The notes under the pieces were generated by a model. It saw nothing but the letters and a program-made list of their open reading frames with translations, ran no database searches and had not been told where the DNA came from. A stretch of 36,516 bases of DNA from Streptomyces sp. S3(2020) (GTDB taxonomy: Bacteria > Actinomycetota > Actinomycetes > Streptomycetales > Streptomycetaceae), in NCBI RefSeq assembly GCF_013044505.1, contig NZ_JABERD010000092.1, forward strand, positions 1 through 36,516, written 5' to 3'. Below are positions 24,573 through 33,095 of the stretch, one piece after another; position 1 is the stretch's first letter, and each line of letters opens with the position of its first letter. The position numbers and the translations under genes are program-made.

Positions 24573-25378
24573 TGACTGTGAACGCCGTCCGGATCGCGTG
24601 GCGCATCACGCGTCTCAACTTCCGTGCCCAGCTGGAGTACCGCTCCGAGTTCCTGATGATGATCGCCATCGGCGCGGTCTGGCAGGTGTCGGTGATCGTG
24701 TTCGCTACGGTGCTGCTCACCCGGTTCACCGGGATGGGCGGCTGGGACAGCTCGGACGTGCTGCTGATCCCGGCGACACGGATGCTGGCGCACGGACTGT
24801 TCGTGCTGTTCCTCGGCCGGGTGCACGGTCTGGGCCGGCACATCCAGGAAGGCGTCATCGACACCTACCTGGTCCGCCCGATGCCGGTCCACCGCCAGCT
24901 CCAGCTCTCCTACTTCCCGACCAACGCGATCGGCGACCTGACGGTGGCCGCGGGCCTGATGGCGGGCGCGCTCAGCCGCAGCGAGCTGGACTGGACGGCC
25001 GGCCGGATCTCGTACCTGGTCGTGGCCGTGCTCGGCGGACTGCTCCTGGAGGCGGCCCTGTTCACGGTGGTGGCCTGCGCGTCGCTGCGTTTCCCGGCCG
25101 CCGACTACTGGGGGCGCTGGCTGGAGGAGCTCCTCGGCACCTTCGGCAGCTACCCGCTCAACGTGCTGCCCAGGGCGGTGGGCGGCCTCCTGACGTACGG
25201 TCTGCCGCTCGCGTTCGTCGCCTACTTCCCGGCCGCCGTGCTCACCGGCCACGGCCATGACACCGGCGTCCCGTACTGGCTGGCGGCGGCCTCACCTCTG
25301 CTGGGGGCACTCGCGTACCTCGGGTCGCGCCGGCTGTGGATCTTCAGCCTCAAGCACTACACCGGGGTCAACGGATGA
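24572..25378 (+). CDS. ABC-2 family exporter permease, second subunit
   Basis: 268 residues from ATG 24572, with CAGGGAGG seven bases upstream. It resembles the preceding permease: about six membrane segments and the matching loop VIDTYLVRPMPVHRQLQLSY. SGLKHYTG-like IFSLKHYTGVNG ends the protein, as in other members of this family. With the ATPase and first permease it makes a complete three-gene exporter unit. It is the last gene of the operon; the next gene starts 27 bases on with its own possible -10. Confidence 0.87.
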   Translation: MTVNAVRIAWRITRLNFRAQLEYRSEFLMMIAIGAVWQVSVIVFATVLLTRFTGMGGWDSSDVLLIPATRMLAHGLFVLFLGRVHGLGRHIQEGVIDTYLVRPMPVHRQLQLSYFPTNAIGDLTVAAGLMAGALSRSELDWTAGRISYLVVAVLGGLLLEAALFTVVACASLRFPAADYWGRWLEELLGTFGSYPLNVLPRAVGGLLTYGLPLAFVAYFPAAVLTGHGHDTGVPYWLAAASPLLGALAYLGSRRLWIFSLKHYTGVNG

Positions 25379-25405
25379 GGGGAAGTCCGGATTAGGCTCG
25401 GCGCG

Positions 25406-26032
<627 letters not shown>

Positions 26033-26034
26033 CC

Positions 26035-27102
26035 GTGTCCCATCGCCGCCGACGCCTCTTCCGCCCCCTCCCGCTCACGGCCGCGGCCGCGCTGATCGCC
26101 GTCGCGGCCGTCGCCGTCCCCCAGTTGACGCCCGGTGCCTCCGCCGCGACCACTCTGCGCGGGTACGCCGACGGGCGCGGCGTGAGGATCGGTGCGGCCG
26201 TCGGGGACGCCCCGCTGACCTCGGACTCGTCGTACACCACCGTCCTGGACCGGGAGTTCAACTCGGTGACGGCGGAGAACGCCATGAAGTGGGACGCCCT
26301 GGAACCGAGCCGGAACAGCTACAACTGGGCGGCGGCCGACCGGCTGGTCGACCACGCCGTCGCGAAGAAGCAGGGCGTACGGGGCCACACCCTGGCCTGG
26401 TACGCGCAGTTGCCGTCCTGGCTGAAGAACGGCGGCTTCTCCGCGTCCGAGCTGAACACGCTCCTGAAGAAGCACATCGACACCACCGTCGGCCGCTACA
26501 AGGGCAGGATCTACGCGTGGGACGTCGTCAACGAGGCGTTCGACGAGAACGGTTCGATGCGCGGTTCGCTGTGGCAGGACAAGCTGGGCACCGGCTACAT
26601 CGCCAACGCCCTGAAGTGGGCCCACGCGGCCGACCCCACCGCCAGGCTCTACATCAACGACTACAACATCGAGGCGGACAACGCCAAGAGCGACGCCCTG
26701 TACGCCCTGGCCAAGCAACTCCTCGCCCAGGGCGTGCCGTTGCACGGCATCGGGTTCCAGTCGCACTTCGTGGTCGGCGGGGTGCCGTCGACGATGAAGG
26801 CGAACCTCAAGCGCTTCTCCGACCTCGGTCTGGAGGTGTCGGTCACCGAACTCGACATCCGCATCCCGCTGCCCGCCTCCGCCGCCGAACTCGCCCGGCA
26901 GTCCGCCGACTACAAGCTGGCGAGCGAGAACTGCCTGGGCGTGGCGCGCTGCGCCGGTGTGACGCTGTGGGGCGTCACCGACAAGTACTCATGGATACCG
27001 AGCACGTTCACCGGCTACGGCGCCGCCCTGCCGTACGACGAGGCCTACGCGGCGAAGCCCGCCTACACAGGGTTGTCCAACGGGCTCAACCCGGCTGTCT
27101 GA
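26035..27102 (+). CDS. Secreted endo-1,4-beta-xylanase, glycoside hydrolase family 10
   Basis: 355 residues from GTG 26035, with AGGAG five bases upstream. A signal peptide (RRRR then AAAALIAVAAVAV, cleavage probably after ASA near 37-40) directs export. The catalytic domain is a complete GH10 barrel: FNSVTAENAMKWDALEP, VRGHTLAWYAQLPSW, the acid/base Glu in WDVVNEAFDE and the nucleophile Glu in VTELDIRI, then LWGVTDKYSW near the end. It cleaves internal xylan bonds outside the cell. It has no carbohydrate-binding module, unlike many Streptomyces xylanases. Its 3' end overlaps the convergent MFS gene by 40 bases. It follows the unknown gene by two bases. Confidence 0.95.
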   Translation: MSHRRRRLFRPLPLTAAAALIAVAAVAVPQLTPGASAATTLRGYADGRGVRIGAAVGDAPLTSDSSYTTVLDREFNSVTAENAMKWDALEPSRNSYNWAAADRLVDHAVAKKQGVRGHTLAWYAQLPSWLKNGGFSASELNTLLKKHIDTTVGRYKGRIYAWDVVNEAFDENGSMRGSLWQDKLGTGYIANALKWAHAADPTARLYINDYNIEADNAKSDALYALAKQLLAQGVPLHGIGFQSHFVVGGVPSTMKANLKRFSDLGLEVSVTELDIRIPLPASAAELARQSADYKLASENCLGVARCAGVTLWGVTDKYSWIPSTFTGYGAALPYDEAYAAKPAYTGLSNGLNPAV

Positions 27103-28385
27103 GACGCCGGTTCGGCGGCGAGCTCCGCCAGGGAGCGGATCCCCGGTATCGGTGACGGCAGCAACCACAGCACCGACAGCACCCCACCGACGGCGACCGC
27201 GACCAGGGTCGCGCGCAGACCGAAGGCCGTGGCGAGCGCCCCTCCGGCGAGCGCGCCGAGGGGGCGCACGCCGTAGTTGACGGTGCTGAAGGCGCCGGTC
27301 ACCCGGCTGCGCAGGGCGTCCGGCGTCACCGCGGTCTGAAGGGAGTTGAGGTTGACGTCGAACCACATGACCCCGAGGCCCACCAGGAAATAGGCGCCGC
27401 CCAGGCATCCGGCGGCGGCCCACGCCGGTCCGCCGGCGACCGCGGCGAGGGCGTAGGGCGCCGGGAACAGCACGGCTCCCACGGCGACGGCGCGCCCGAC
27501 ACCGACGCGGCGGGACAGCCGCGGGGCGGTCAGCGCGCCGACGAGGGAGCCGGTCGCCCCGATACCCATGGTCAACCCGATGGCCCCCGGGGAGAGTCGC
27601 AGGACACGGTCGGCGAACAGCACCACCATGCCGGTGCCCGCCAGGAACGTGAAGAAGTTGACGGTCGTACAGCAGCCGAGGCTCGCCCGCAGCACCGGGT
27701 GCCGGACGACGAAGGCCAGACCGTCGCGGGCGTCGCGCAGCAGCGCGGGTACGGCGGCGCCGGATCGGGTTGCGGGCGCCGGTTCGTCGACCTTGATCCG
27801 GCCGAGCAGCAGCGCGGAGGCGAGGAAGGACAGGGCGTCCACGACGACGGTGACCGGCGCGCTGAGGGCCTGCACGAGGCCTCCACCGACCGCGGGACCG
27901 GCGACGAACGAGGCGGAACGGGCGGCGCTGAAGCTGCTGTTGGCGTCGACGTACGACGAGGGCGGCACCAGCCGCGCGAACAGCGGCTGCCAAGCACAGC
28001 CGGCCACCACGCCCGCGAGGCCCGTCAGCAGGGCCACCGCGTACAGCTGGCCGAGCGTGACCGTGCCCCACAGATAGGCGAGGGGCAGCGACAGCAGCAC
28101 GCCCGCCCGCACCAGATCGGTGACGATCAGCAGCCGCCGTTTGCGCCGCCGCCCGTCGACCCAGGCGCCCAGCACGATCCCGAGCAGGTTGGGTGCCCAG
28201 GCGAGCGCGGTCAGCAGGGCGACCTGTGCCGCCGAGGCGTCCAGGAGGCCGACGGCGATCAGCGGGACCGCCACCTCGGAGATCCGGTCGCCGAACTGTG
28301 AGACAGCGCCGCTGGCCCAGGTGAGCCGGAAAGGACGGTCGCGCCACAGGGAGGTCTCGGGGAGAGATGTCCGGGGGCGCCTCAT
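27063..28385 (-). CDS. Major facilitator superfamily exporter
   Basis: 440 residues from ATG 28385, which overlaps the TGA of the upstream regulator (ATGA). Twelve membrane segments can be traced. The N-terminal LTWASGAVSQFGDRISEVAVPLIAV is typical of the MFS_3 enterobactin/macrolide exporter-like group. The loop 2-3 motif is GAWVDGRRRKRRLL, and RLVPPSSYVDANSSFSAARS is the conserved segment of that group. Coupling to an ArsR-like regulator suggests efflux of a toxic compound sensed by that regulator; the compound is unknown. It overlaps the xylanase gene tail to tail. Confidence 0.9.
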   Translation of the reverse strand: MRRPRTSLPETSLWRDRPFRLTWASGAVSQFGDRISEVAVPLIAVGLLDASAAQVALLTALAWAPNLLGIVLGAWVDGRRRKRRLLIVTDLVRAGVLLSLPLAYLWGTVTLGQLYAVALLTGLAGVVAGCAWQPLFARLVPPSSYVDANSSFSAARSASFVAGPAVGGGLVQALSAPVTVVVDALSFLASALLLGRIKVDEPAPATRSGAAVPALLRDARDGLAFVVRHPVLRASLGCCTTVNFFTFLAGTGMVVLFADRVLRLSPGAIGLTMGIGATGSLVGALTAPRLSRRVGVGRAVAVGAVLFPAPYALAAVAGGPAWAAAGCLGGAYFLVGLGVMWFDVNLNSLQTAVTPDALRSRVTGAFSTVNYGVRPLGALAGGALATAFGLRATLVAVAVGGVLSVLWLLPSPIPGIRSLAELAAEPASQTAGLSPLDNPV

Positions 28386-28981
28386 TCCGGCGTCCCGGAC
28401 TCGTCGTCCGCCGCCTCCGGCAGCGCGTACAGCAGCATCCGTACGCCCCTGCCGTCCGGTGGCCGCTGTGCGGGTGCGCGGGTGACGTAGGGGGCGAGGA
28501 GTTCCTCCATGGCGTCCTTGAGCGCGGCCAGTTCCTCGGCGGTGACGACGATCCCGGTGTTGTTGGACATCGCGGCGCCGATCCACTCCGGCTCCAGGCG
28601 CGGCGCGGTCTCGGTGAGCCAGCGCATCGGCAGCTCCGCACGGCTCGCGAACATCTCACCGGCGAGCACCTGGGCGGCCGCCCGGCCCTCCTCGTCCTCG
28701 GGCACCTCGAACCGGTATCCGCGCGCCACGGCCTCCCAGCGCCGCTCGCGCCGGTCCGCTCCGGCCTGCGCGTCCCGGACCAGCCCGAATCCCGCGAGGT
28801 GGCGCAGATGCCAGCTGGTCACGGACGGGGTTGCCCCCACGTGGGGGGAGAGTTGGGTGGCGGTGGCGGGCCCGTACCGCTGCAACCGCTCCAGGGCGGC
28901 GAGCCGTACGGGGTGCGCCAGGGCGCGCATGGCCTTCGGGTCGGTGATCTCCAAGTCGCCGAAGCGATTACCGGAATCCAT
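28382..28981 (-). CDS. ArsR-like winged-helix transcriptional regulator
   Basis: 199 residues from ATG 28981; a GTG at 29002 would add seven residues but lies inside the predicted promoter. The N-terminal winged helix is DPKAMRALAHPVRLAALERL then GPATATQLSPHVGATPSVTS and WHLRHLAGFGLV (about 10-75). The C-terminal part (about 90-180) is a helical region of unknown ligand. The downstream MFS gene overlaps by four bases. Two palindromes cover the promoter, and the predicted start of transcription is at or near the ATG, so the mRNA is probably leaderless and the gene autoregulated. Confidence 0.87.
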   Translation of the reverse strand: MDSGNRFGDLEITDPKAMRALAHPVRLAALERLQRYGPATATQLSPHVGATPSVTSWHLRHLAGFGLVRDAQAGADRRERRWEAVARGYRFEVPEDEEGRAAAQVLAGEMFASRAELPMRWLTETAPRLEPEWIGAAMSNNTGIVVTAEELAALKDAMEELLAPYVTRAPAQRPPDGRGVRMLLYALPEAADDESGTPE

Positions 28982-28984
28982 AAC

Positions 28985-29025
28985 GTGAGAGTGTCCTCTC
29001 ACACAATATGAGAGTCAACTCTCAT
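28985..29025 (-). promoter_or_regulatory. Promoter with two palindromic operators before the ArsR-like gene
   Basis: GTGAGAG-TGTC-CTCTCAC (28985-29002) and ATGAGAGT-CA-ACTCTCAT (29008-29025) are both perfect inverted repeats with the same GAGAG/CTCTC core. On the minus strand TTGACT (29018-29013) and GACACT (28995-28990) lie 17 bases apart. The second palindrome covers the -35 and the first covers the -10. The ATG at 28981 is eight bases past the -10. Confidence 0.7.
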
Positions 29026-29051
29026 GACTCTCACTGTTTCCCCAACCGGCC

Positions 29052-29177
29052 TTGCCACAGGGTCAGAAGGACGGGCGTATCCGGATCTTCTCGGCCGCCT
29101 TCACGGCGCTCTCCGGCCGGCAGATCGTCGGGTTCATCGGACGGTCCGACGATGCGTTCGACAAGCTGGGAGTGCTG
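29052..29177 (+). pseudogene. Possible C-terminal fragment of a jacalin-like lectin
   Basis: The plus-strand frame encodes FTALSGRQIVGFIGRSDDAF then DKLGVLSAG. The pattern IVGF.GRS....D.LGV is the end of jacalin-like lectin domains. Upstream, the frame is closed by TGA at 29025-29027; downstream it has no stop and runs into the antisense of the next gene. About 40 residues of the domain remain at most. It may be a remnant of a lost gene, or chance. Confidence 0.3.
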
Positions 29178-29228
29178 TCGGCGGGGCTCACGACAACCAG
29201 GCGAACTCCGGCGGGCGTGACGGGCGTG

Positions 29229-29699
29229 TCAGGCGATCCACGCCCCGCTGTGTCGATGCCGCCCCAGGCCCACGGCGGAGAACTCGTCCTCGCCGGGACC
29301 CGCCACCACCCCCAGCCTCCGCAGCGCGCGCGAGAGCGGGCTGCCGTCGGACGGAAAGGGCTCCCCCTCCTCCACTCGCAGCGGCCCCAGCACGACGGTG
29401 CCGCCGTCCCACACGACAGCCCGCTGCTCGCCCGCGCCACCGAAGTACTCGGCCTCCACGTAGGCCACCGGCCCGTCGGCCGACCAGGCGGCGAGGGTCT
29501 TCTCGAACGGCTCCGGCAACCGCCGGAACCCCAGCGCGCCGCCACCCCCGCCGTGCGCGAGGGACTCGAACAGGGCATGCGTCATCGGCATCAGCGACAG
29601 GCCCTGCCCGATCGACGCCGCCCGGGCGGCAGGCACGTCCCGCAGCGCGCGGCGCAGCGCCGCCTCTTCGGCGATCACTGCTTTCAGGTCGTAGGCCAT
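29229..29699 (-). CDS. Unknown protein
   Basis: 156 residues from ATG 29699 (MAYDLKAV). GTG 29711 and TTG 29756 are alternative starts; none has a clear ribosome site. I recall Streptomyces proteins of unknown function with the same start and the same conserved stretch VAYVEAEYFGGAGEQRAVVW (about residues 89-108), and the ending DEFSAVGLGRHR. No catalytic motif, signal peptide or membrane segment is visible. It stands alone between a possible gene remnant and the VOC gene. Confidence 0.7.
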   Translation of the reverse strand: MAYDLKAVIAEEAALRRALRDVPAARAASIGQGLSLMPMTHALFESLAHGGGGGALGFRRLPEPFEKTLAAWSADGPVAYVEAEYFGGAGEQRAVVWDGGTVVLGPLRVEEGEPFPSDGSPLSRALRRLGVVAGPGEDEFSAVGLGRHRHSGAWIA

Positions 29700-29808
29700 C
29701 TGGTCCGTCACAAGGAGAGGGGGCGGTCCGGCGGTGGCGGTGGCGGTGATGCGCAACTGGGGCGTGGTGCCGAGGCCGTGCCGGGATGCTCGGCGGCACC
29801 CCGTGGCG

Positions 29809-30531
29809 CTACCGGGGCGTCAGCACACAGAACTCGTTGCCGTCGGGGTCGATCATCGCGATCCGGCCGGTCCCGCCCGGGCCCGTGTCGGCGCGCTCGG
29901 CCCCGAGCGCGAGGAGACGGTCGACCTCTGTCTGCTGGTCGCCGTCGGCGGGTGGCGCGAGGTCGAAGTGCAGTCGGTTGCGACCCGTCTTCGGCGCGAC
30001 CGGCGGACCACCCCAGGTGATCTTCGTCCCGCCGTGCGGCGACTGGATCGCGGTCTCCTCGTCCTGGTCCCACACCAGCGGCCAGCCCAGCGCCTCGCTC
30101 CAGAAGTAGCCGACGGCCTGTGAACCGTCGCAGGCCAGCGCTCCGATGAACCCGGTGTCGGCGAGGAAGTTGTTGCCCGCCTCGATCACACAGAACTCGT
30201 TGCCGTCGGGGTCGGCGAGCACCACGTGCCCCTCCTCCGGGAGTTGGCCGACATCGATGTGCCGCGCGCCGAGCCGCAGGGCCCGTTCCACCGTCTCCTG
30301 CTGCTGTTCCGGGAAGGCACTCGTCAGGTCGAAGTGCATCCGGTTCTGGCCGATCTTCTTCTCCCCCGTCGGCAGGAAGCGGAGTCGGAACCCGTGCTCA
30401 TCGGCGGGCAGCAGCGCGACGCCGTCGAGTGGATCGTCGGCCACCTCCCGCCCCAGGACCCCGGACCAGAATCCCGCGAGGCGTTGCGGCTCACTGGCGT
30501 CGAAACACATCGCGAACAGATGACAAGTCAT
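29809..30531 (-). CDS. Two-domain VOC (glyoxalase-like) protein
   Basis: 240 residues from ATG 30531; ATG 30543 would add four. Two tandem glyoxalase-like units are visible. The first has SGVLGREVADDP, NRMHFDLTSA and VLADPDGNEFCV. The second has SEALGWPLVWDQD, NRLHFDLAPP and MIDPDGNEFCVL. The repeated LHFD and DPDGNEFCV segments carry the metal-ligand positions of the fold. Such proteins catalyse or bind small molecules, often as resistance proteins; no substrate can be named. A shorter single-domain relative lies at 32614-32982. Confidence 0.87.
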   Translation of the reverse strand: MTCHLFAMCFDASEPQRLAGFWSGVLGREVADDPLDGVALLPADEHGFRLRFLPTGEKKIGQNRMHFDLTSAFPEQQQETVERALRLGARHIDVGQLPEEGHVVLADPDGNEFCVIEAGNNFLADTGFIGALACDGSQAVGYFWSEALGWPLVWDQDEETAIQSPHGGTKITWGGPPVAPKTGRNRLHFDLAPPADGDQQTEVDRLLALGAERADTGPGGTGRIAMIDPDGNEFCVLTPR

Positions 30532-30666
30532 AGCCCCGCGCATCTCCGATCCGCTGCCCGGCCATCGCCGACAGGACGCCCCACCGGCCCCCGAGGCGGA
30601 AGCCTAGGGGCGAGGCGAGGTCACCCGCAGCCCAATATTCGACCGGACCTTCATGTACTAGCGTGT

Positions 30667-30685
30667 AACCTAGATTCCCTAGGTT
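30667..30685 (+). promoter_or_regulatory. Palindromic operator before the TetR gene
   Basis: AACCTAG-ATTCC-CTAGGTT is a perfect inverted repeat (seven-base arms, five-base spacer) ending 24 bases before the TetR-type ATG. This is the usual position and shape of a TetR-family operator, and TAACCT or TAGATT inside it could be the -10. Autoregulation is the likely meaning. Confidence 0.65.
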
Positions 30686-30709
30686 TCTCTTCGGCACCCC
30701 GGAGACCCC

Positions 30710-31300
30710 ATGGCCCGCGCAGGAATCACCCCCGACCGCCTCACCGCGGCCGCCGCCGACCTCGCCGACGAGGTCGGGTTCGAGAGCGTCACCCTCTCCG
30801 CGCTGGCGCGGCACTTCGGGGTGAAGGACGCGAGTCTGTACTCACACGTCCGCGGTCTTCAGGAACTGCGGACCCGGGTCGCGCTGCTCGCCGGGGCCGA
30901 GATGATCGACCGGATCGCCGTCGCCGTGGCGGGGCGGGCAGGGAAGGACGCGCTGGCCGCGTTCGCCGGGGCCTACCGGGAGTACGCGCTGGAACGGCCG
31001 GGACGGTACGCCGCCACCCAGATCCGCGTCGACCAGGCCCTCGTCGCCGACTCCCCCGGCCTGCGCCGCACCGCCGAGATCACCTACGGCATGCTCCGCG
31101 CCTACGGCCTGGAGGAACCCGACCTCACCGACGCCGTCCGCCTGCTGCGCAGCACCTTCCACGGCTACTGCGCGCTGGAGGCGAGCGGCGGCTTCGGCGC
31201 CCCCCGTGACGTACAGAAGTCCTGGAAACGCGCCATCGACGCCCTGCACGTCCTGCTCCAGAACTGGCCCCGCGAAGACGAGGAGAGCGAAGAGAAGTGA
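30710..31300 (+). CDS. TetR-family transcriptional regulator (WHG-type)
   Basis: 196 residues from ATG 30710. The N-terminal helix-turn-helix is ITPDRLTAAAADLADEVG then VTLSALARHFGVKDASLYSH (about 5-50). The C-terminal ligand domain contains STFHGYCALEASGGFG, the WHG-type pattern of this TetR subgroup. It is expected to repress its own operon through the palindrome upstream until a small ligand binds. Its TGA overlaps the GTG of the hydrolase gene by four bases (GTGA), so the two form an operon. Confidence 0.92.
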   Translation: MARAGITPDRLTAAAADLADEVGFESVTLSALARHFGVKDASLYSHVRGLQELRTRVALLAGAEMIDRIAVAVAGRAGKDALAAFAGAYREYALERPGRYAATQIRVDQALVADSPGLRRTAEITYGMLRAYGLEEPDLTDAVRLLRSTFHGYCALEASGGFGAPRDVQKSWKRAIDALHVLLQNWPREDEESEEK

Positions 31301-32127
31301 CCGACCTCCACTACGACATCCACGGCAGCGGGCCCGTGCTCCTCGTCCTCCCCGGCGGGGCGGGCCATCCCATGGGGCTCGGCCCGTTGACCGACGCGCT
31401 CGCGGACCGGTTCACCGTCGTCGTCCTCGACCCCCTCGGACTGGCCCACGGCCGGCTCGGCTCACCCGTCGACGACCAGCGCGTCGAGGACTGGAGCGAC
31501 CGCGCCCGGCGGGTGCTCGACAGCGTCCTCGCCGACGGCGACACCGCGTATGTCCTCGGCACCAGTGCCGGCGCCGTCGTCGCCCTCGACCTGCTCGCCC
31601 GGCACCCGGAGCGGTTGCGGCACGTCGTCGCGCACGAACCGCCGTGTGTGGGCGTACTGCCGGACGGGGACCGGCAGCGGGCCATGTTCCGGGACGTGGT
31701 CGACATCTATCGCACCGCCGGGCTGCGCGCCGCCGCCGCACGGATGACCGCCGGACTCACCGAACAGCCGGCCTCGACGCCGTTCGCCGGTCAACCCCTC
31801 ACCCGCGAGGAGGAGTTGAGCAACCCCATGGCCCTCTCGCTCGCCCACGTCCTCCTCCCCTTCACCGCCTACGACCCCGATCTCACCGCCCTGTCCTCCG
31901 GCCCCCTCACCCTCGCCACCGGAACCGACTCGCGCGGCCAACTCCTGTACCGCACCGCCGAGTTCGTCGCCGAGCGGACCGGCGCCGCCTTCACCGAGTT
32001 CCCCGGCGGACACCTCGGCGCCGTCCAGCGTCCCGAAGCCTTCGCCGAGCACCTCACCACGGCGCTCGGCGTCTCGGCCCGGTTGGGCGAGCGCGATCAC
32101 GACAGGTCGCCCACCGCGTCCGCGTAG
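31297..32127 (+). CDS. Alpha/beta hydrolase
   Basis: 276 residues from GTG 31297. The alpha/beta-hydrolase pattern is complete: oxyanion region LLVLPGGAGHPMG, the nucleophile elbow GTSAGAVVALDLLARHPERL (Ser near 91), a probable Asp in ATGTDSRG and the His in PGGHLGAVQ near 239. It is likely cytoplasmic; the substrate is unknown. It is translationally coupled to the TetR gene, which should control it. Its last 31 bases overlap the convergent DinB-like gene. Confidence 0.9.
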   Translation: MTDLHYDIHGSGPVLLVLPGGAGHPMGLGPLTDALADRFTVVVLDPLGLAHGRLGSPVDDQRVEDWSDRARRVLDSVLADGDTAYVLGTSAGAVVALDLLARHPERLRHVVAHEPPCVGVLPDGDRQRAMFRDVVDIYRTAGLRAAAARMTAGLTEQPASTPFAGQPLTREEELSNPMALSLAHVLLPFTAYDPDLTALSSGPLTLATGTDSRGQLLYRTAEFVAERTGAAFTEFPGGHLGAVQRPEAFAEHLTTALGVSARLGERDHDRSPTASA

Positions 32128-32555
32128 TACGTCGATCCCCCGAGATGGAGGGCGAGTTCGCGGAAGCTCCAGCCCTCGCCGGGGGAGTCGTCGAGTTCGG
32201 CCTCGGTGAGCGCGCCGAGGCGGGCGGACCAGATCCCGGCCAGTCGGCCGAGGCGGCTGCGGGCCTCGTCCAGGTCCTCCTGGGAGAAGGGAGCCAGGTC
32301 CGCCTCGGTCGTGATCGCCGAGGCGTGCCAGTGGTCCGGCCGGGGGTCCACGCCCGCCAGCCGGGCCTCCATCTCCGCGAGATGGTCGACGAGGTGGTCG
32401 GCGACCCGGCGGATCGCCTTGTGCGGGGTGTAGACACGGTCGTCGATCTCGTGGGGCCTGCCGTCCCAGGCGGTCCAGGTCGCGGCCAGGGCGAGGACGT
32501 GGTCGACCATCCCGGTGACGGTACGGGCGGGGGTTTCCCGCGGGTTGTCGGTCAT
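32097..32555 (-). CDS. DinB-like superfamily protein
   Basis: 152 residues from ATG 32555. A four-helix bundle is expected, with His residues in TGMVDHVLAL, VADHLVDHLAEMEARL and FRELALHLGGSTYYADAV. The third, near the end of the last helix, fits the metal-binding His of DinB/mycothiol-dependent proteins. Members with this fold transfer or isomerise with mycothiol in actinobacteria, but this one cannot be assigned. Its 3' end overlaps the hydrolase gene tail to tail by 31 bases. Confidence 0.7.
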   Translation of the reverse strand: MTDNPRETPARTVTGMVDHVLALAATWTAWDGRPHEIDDRVYTPHKAIRRVADHLVDHLAEMEARLAGVDPRPDHWHASAITTEADLAPFSQEDLDEARSRLGRLAGIWSARLGALTEAELDDSPGEGWSFRELALHLGGSTYYADAVGDLS

Positions 32556-32613
32556 ACCGGCACGCTAGGGGGGTGTCGGTTCGGTGCCCGCCGAAGTGTC
32601 CCCGAGGGGCCCG

Positions 32614-32982
32614 CTACGCGCCGCGCTCCCCCGCACTGCGCTCCACACAGAACTCGTTCCCCTCCGGATCGGTCAGCACCGCCCACCCCGTGCCGTCCGC
32701 CTTGCGCCGGTCGTCGAAGAGCGTGGCGCCCAGGCCGAGCAGCCGCTCGACCTCCTCGTCCCGGGTGCGGTCCTGCGGCTGGATGTCGAAGTGGATCCGG
32801 TTCTTGGCCGTCTTGGGCTCCGGCACGGTGACGAAGAGCAGACCCGCGGCCTCGATCAGCGCCTCCTCGTCACCGGGGTGGTCGTCCTCGTGCAGGGGCA
32901 GGCCCAGGACCTGGGACCAGAAGCCGCCGAGGGCGTAGGCGTCGGCGCAGTCGATCGTCGTATGACGGATGGCGGAAGTCAT
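32614..32982 (-). CDS. Single-domain VOC (glyoxalase-like) protein
   Basis: 122 residues from ATG 32982, without a strong ribosome site. The fold is complete: RHTTIDCADAYALGGFWSQV, GLPLHEDD, NRIHFDIQPQDRTRDEEV and AVLTDPEGNEFCVE. It is similar to each half of the two-domain protein at 29809-30531, in the same direction, which suggests an old duplication within this region. The substrate is unknown. It ends 58 bases before the DinB-like gene start and could be co-transcribed with it. Confidence 0.85.
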   Translation of the reverse strand: MTSAIRHTTIDCADAYALGGFWSQVLGLPLHEDDHPGDEEALIEAAGLLFVTVPEPKTAKNRIHFDIQPQDRTRDEEVERLLGLGATLFDDRRKADGTGWAVLTDPEGNEFCVERSAGERGA

Positions 32983-33095
32983 ACGGCGGATTCTTGTGCA
33001 GCGCCTGAGAAGAGATCAACAGGCACAGTCGGCGCGTTCTTCGAAAAGATCGGCGCGCGCGGCAACCCTTCCCGCACCTGCGGCCACTTCAGGGC

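Noticed and set aside
31206..32831. 541-codon plus-strand ORF over the hydrolase and DinB-like genes
   Set aside because: Alternative frame of two supported genes with no motifs of its own.
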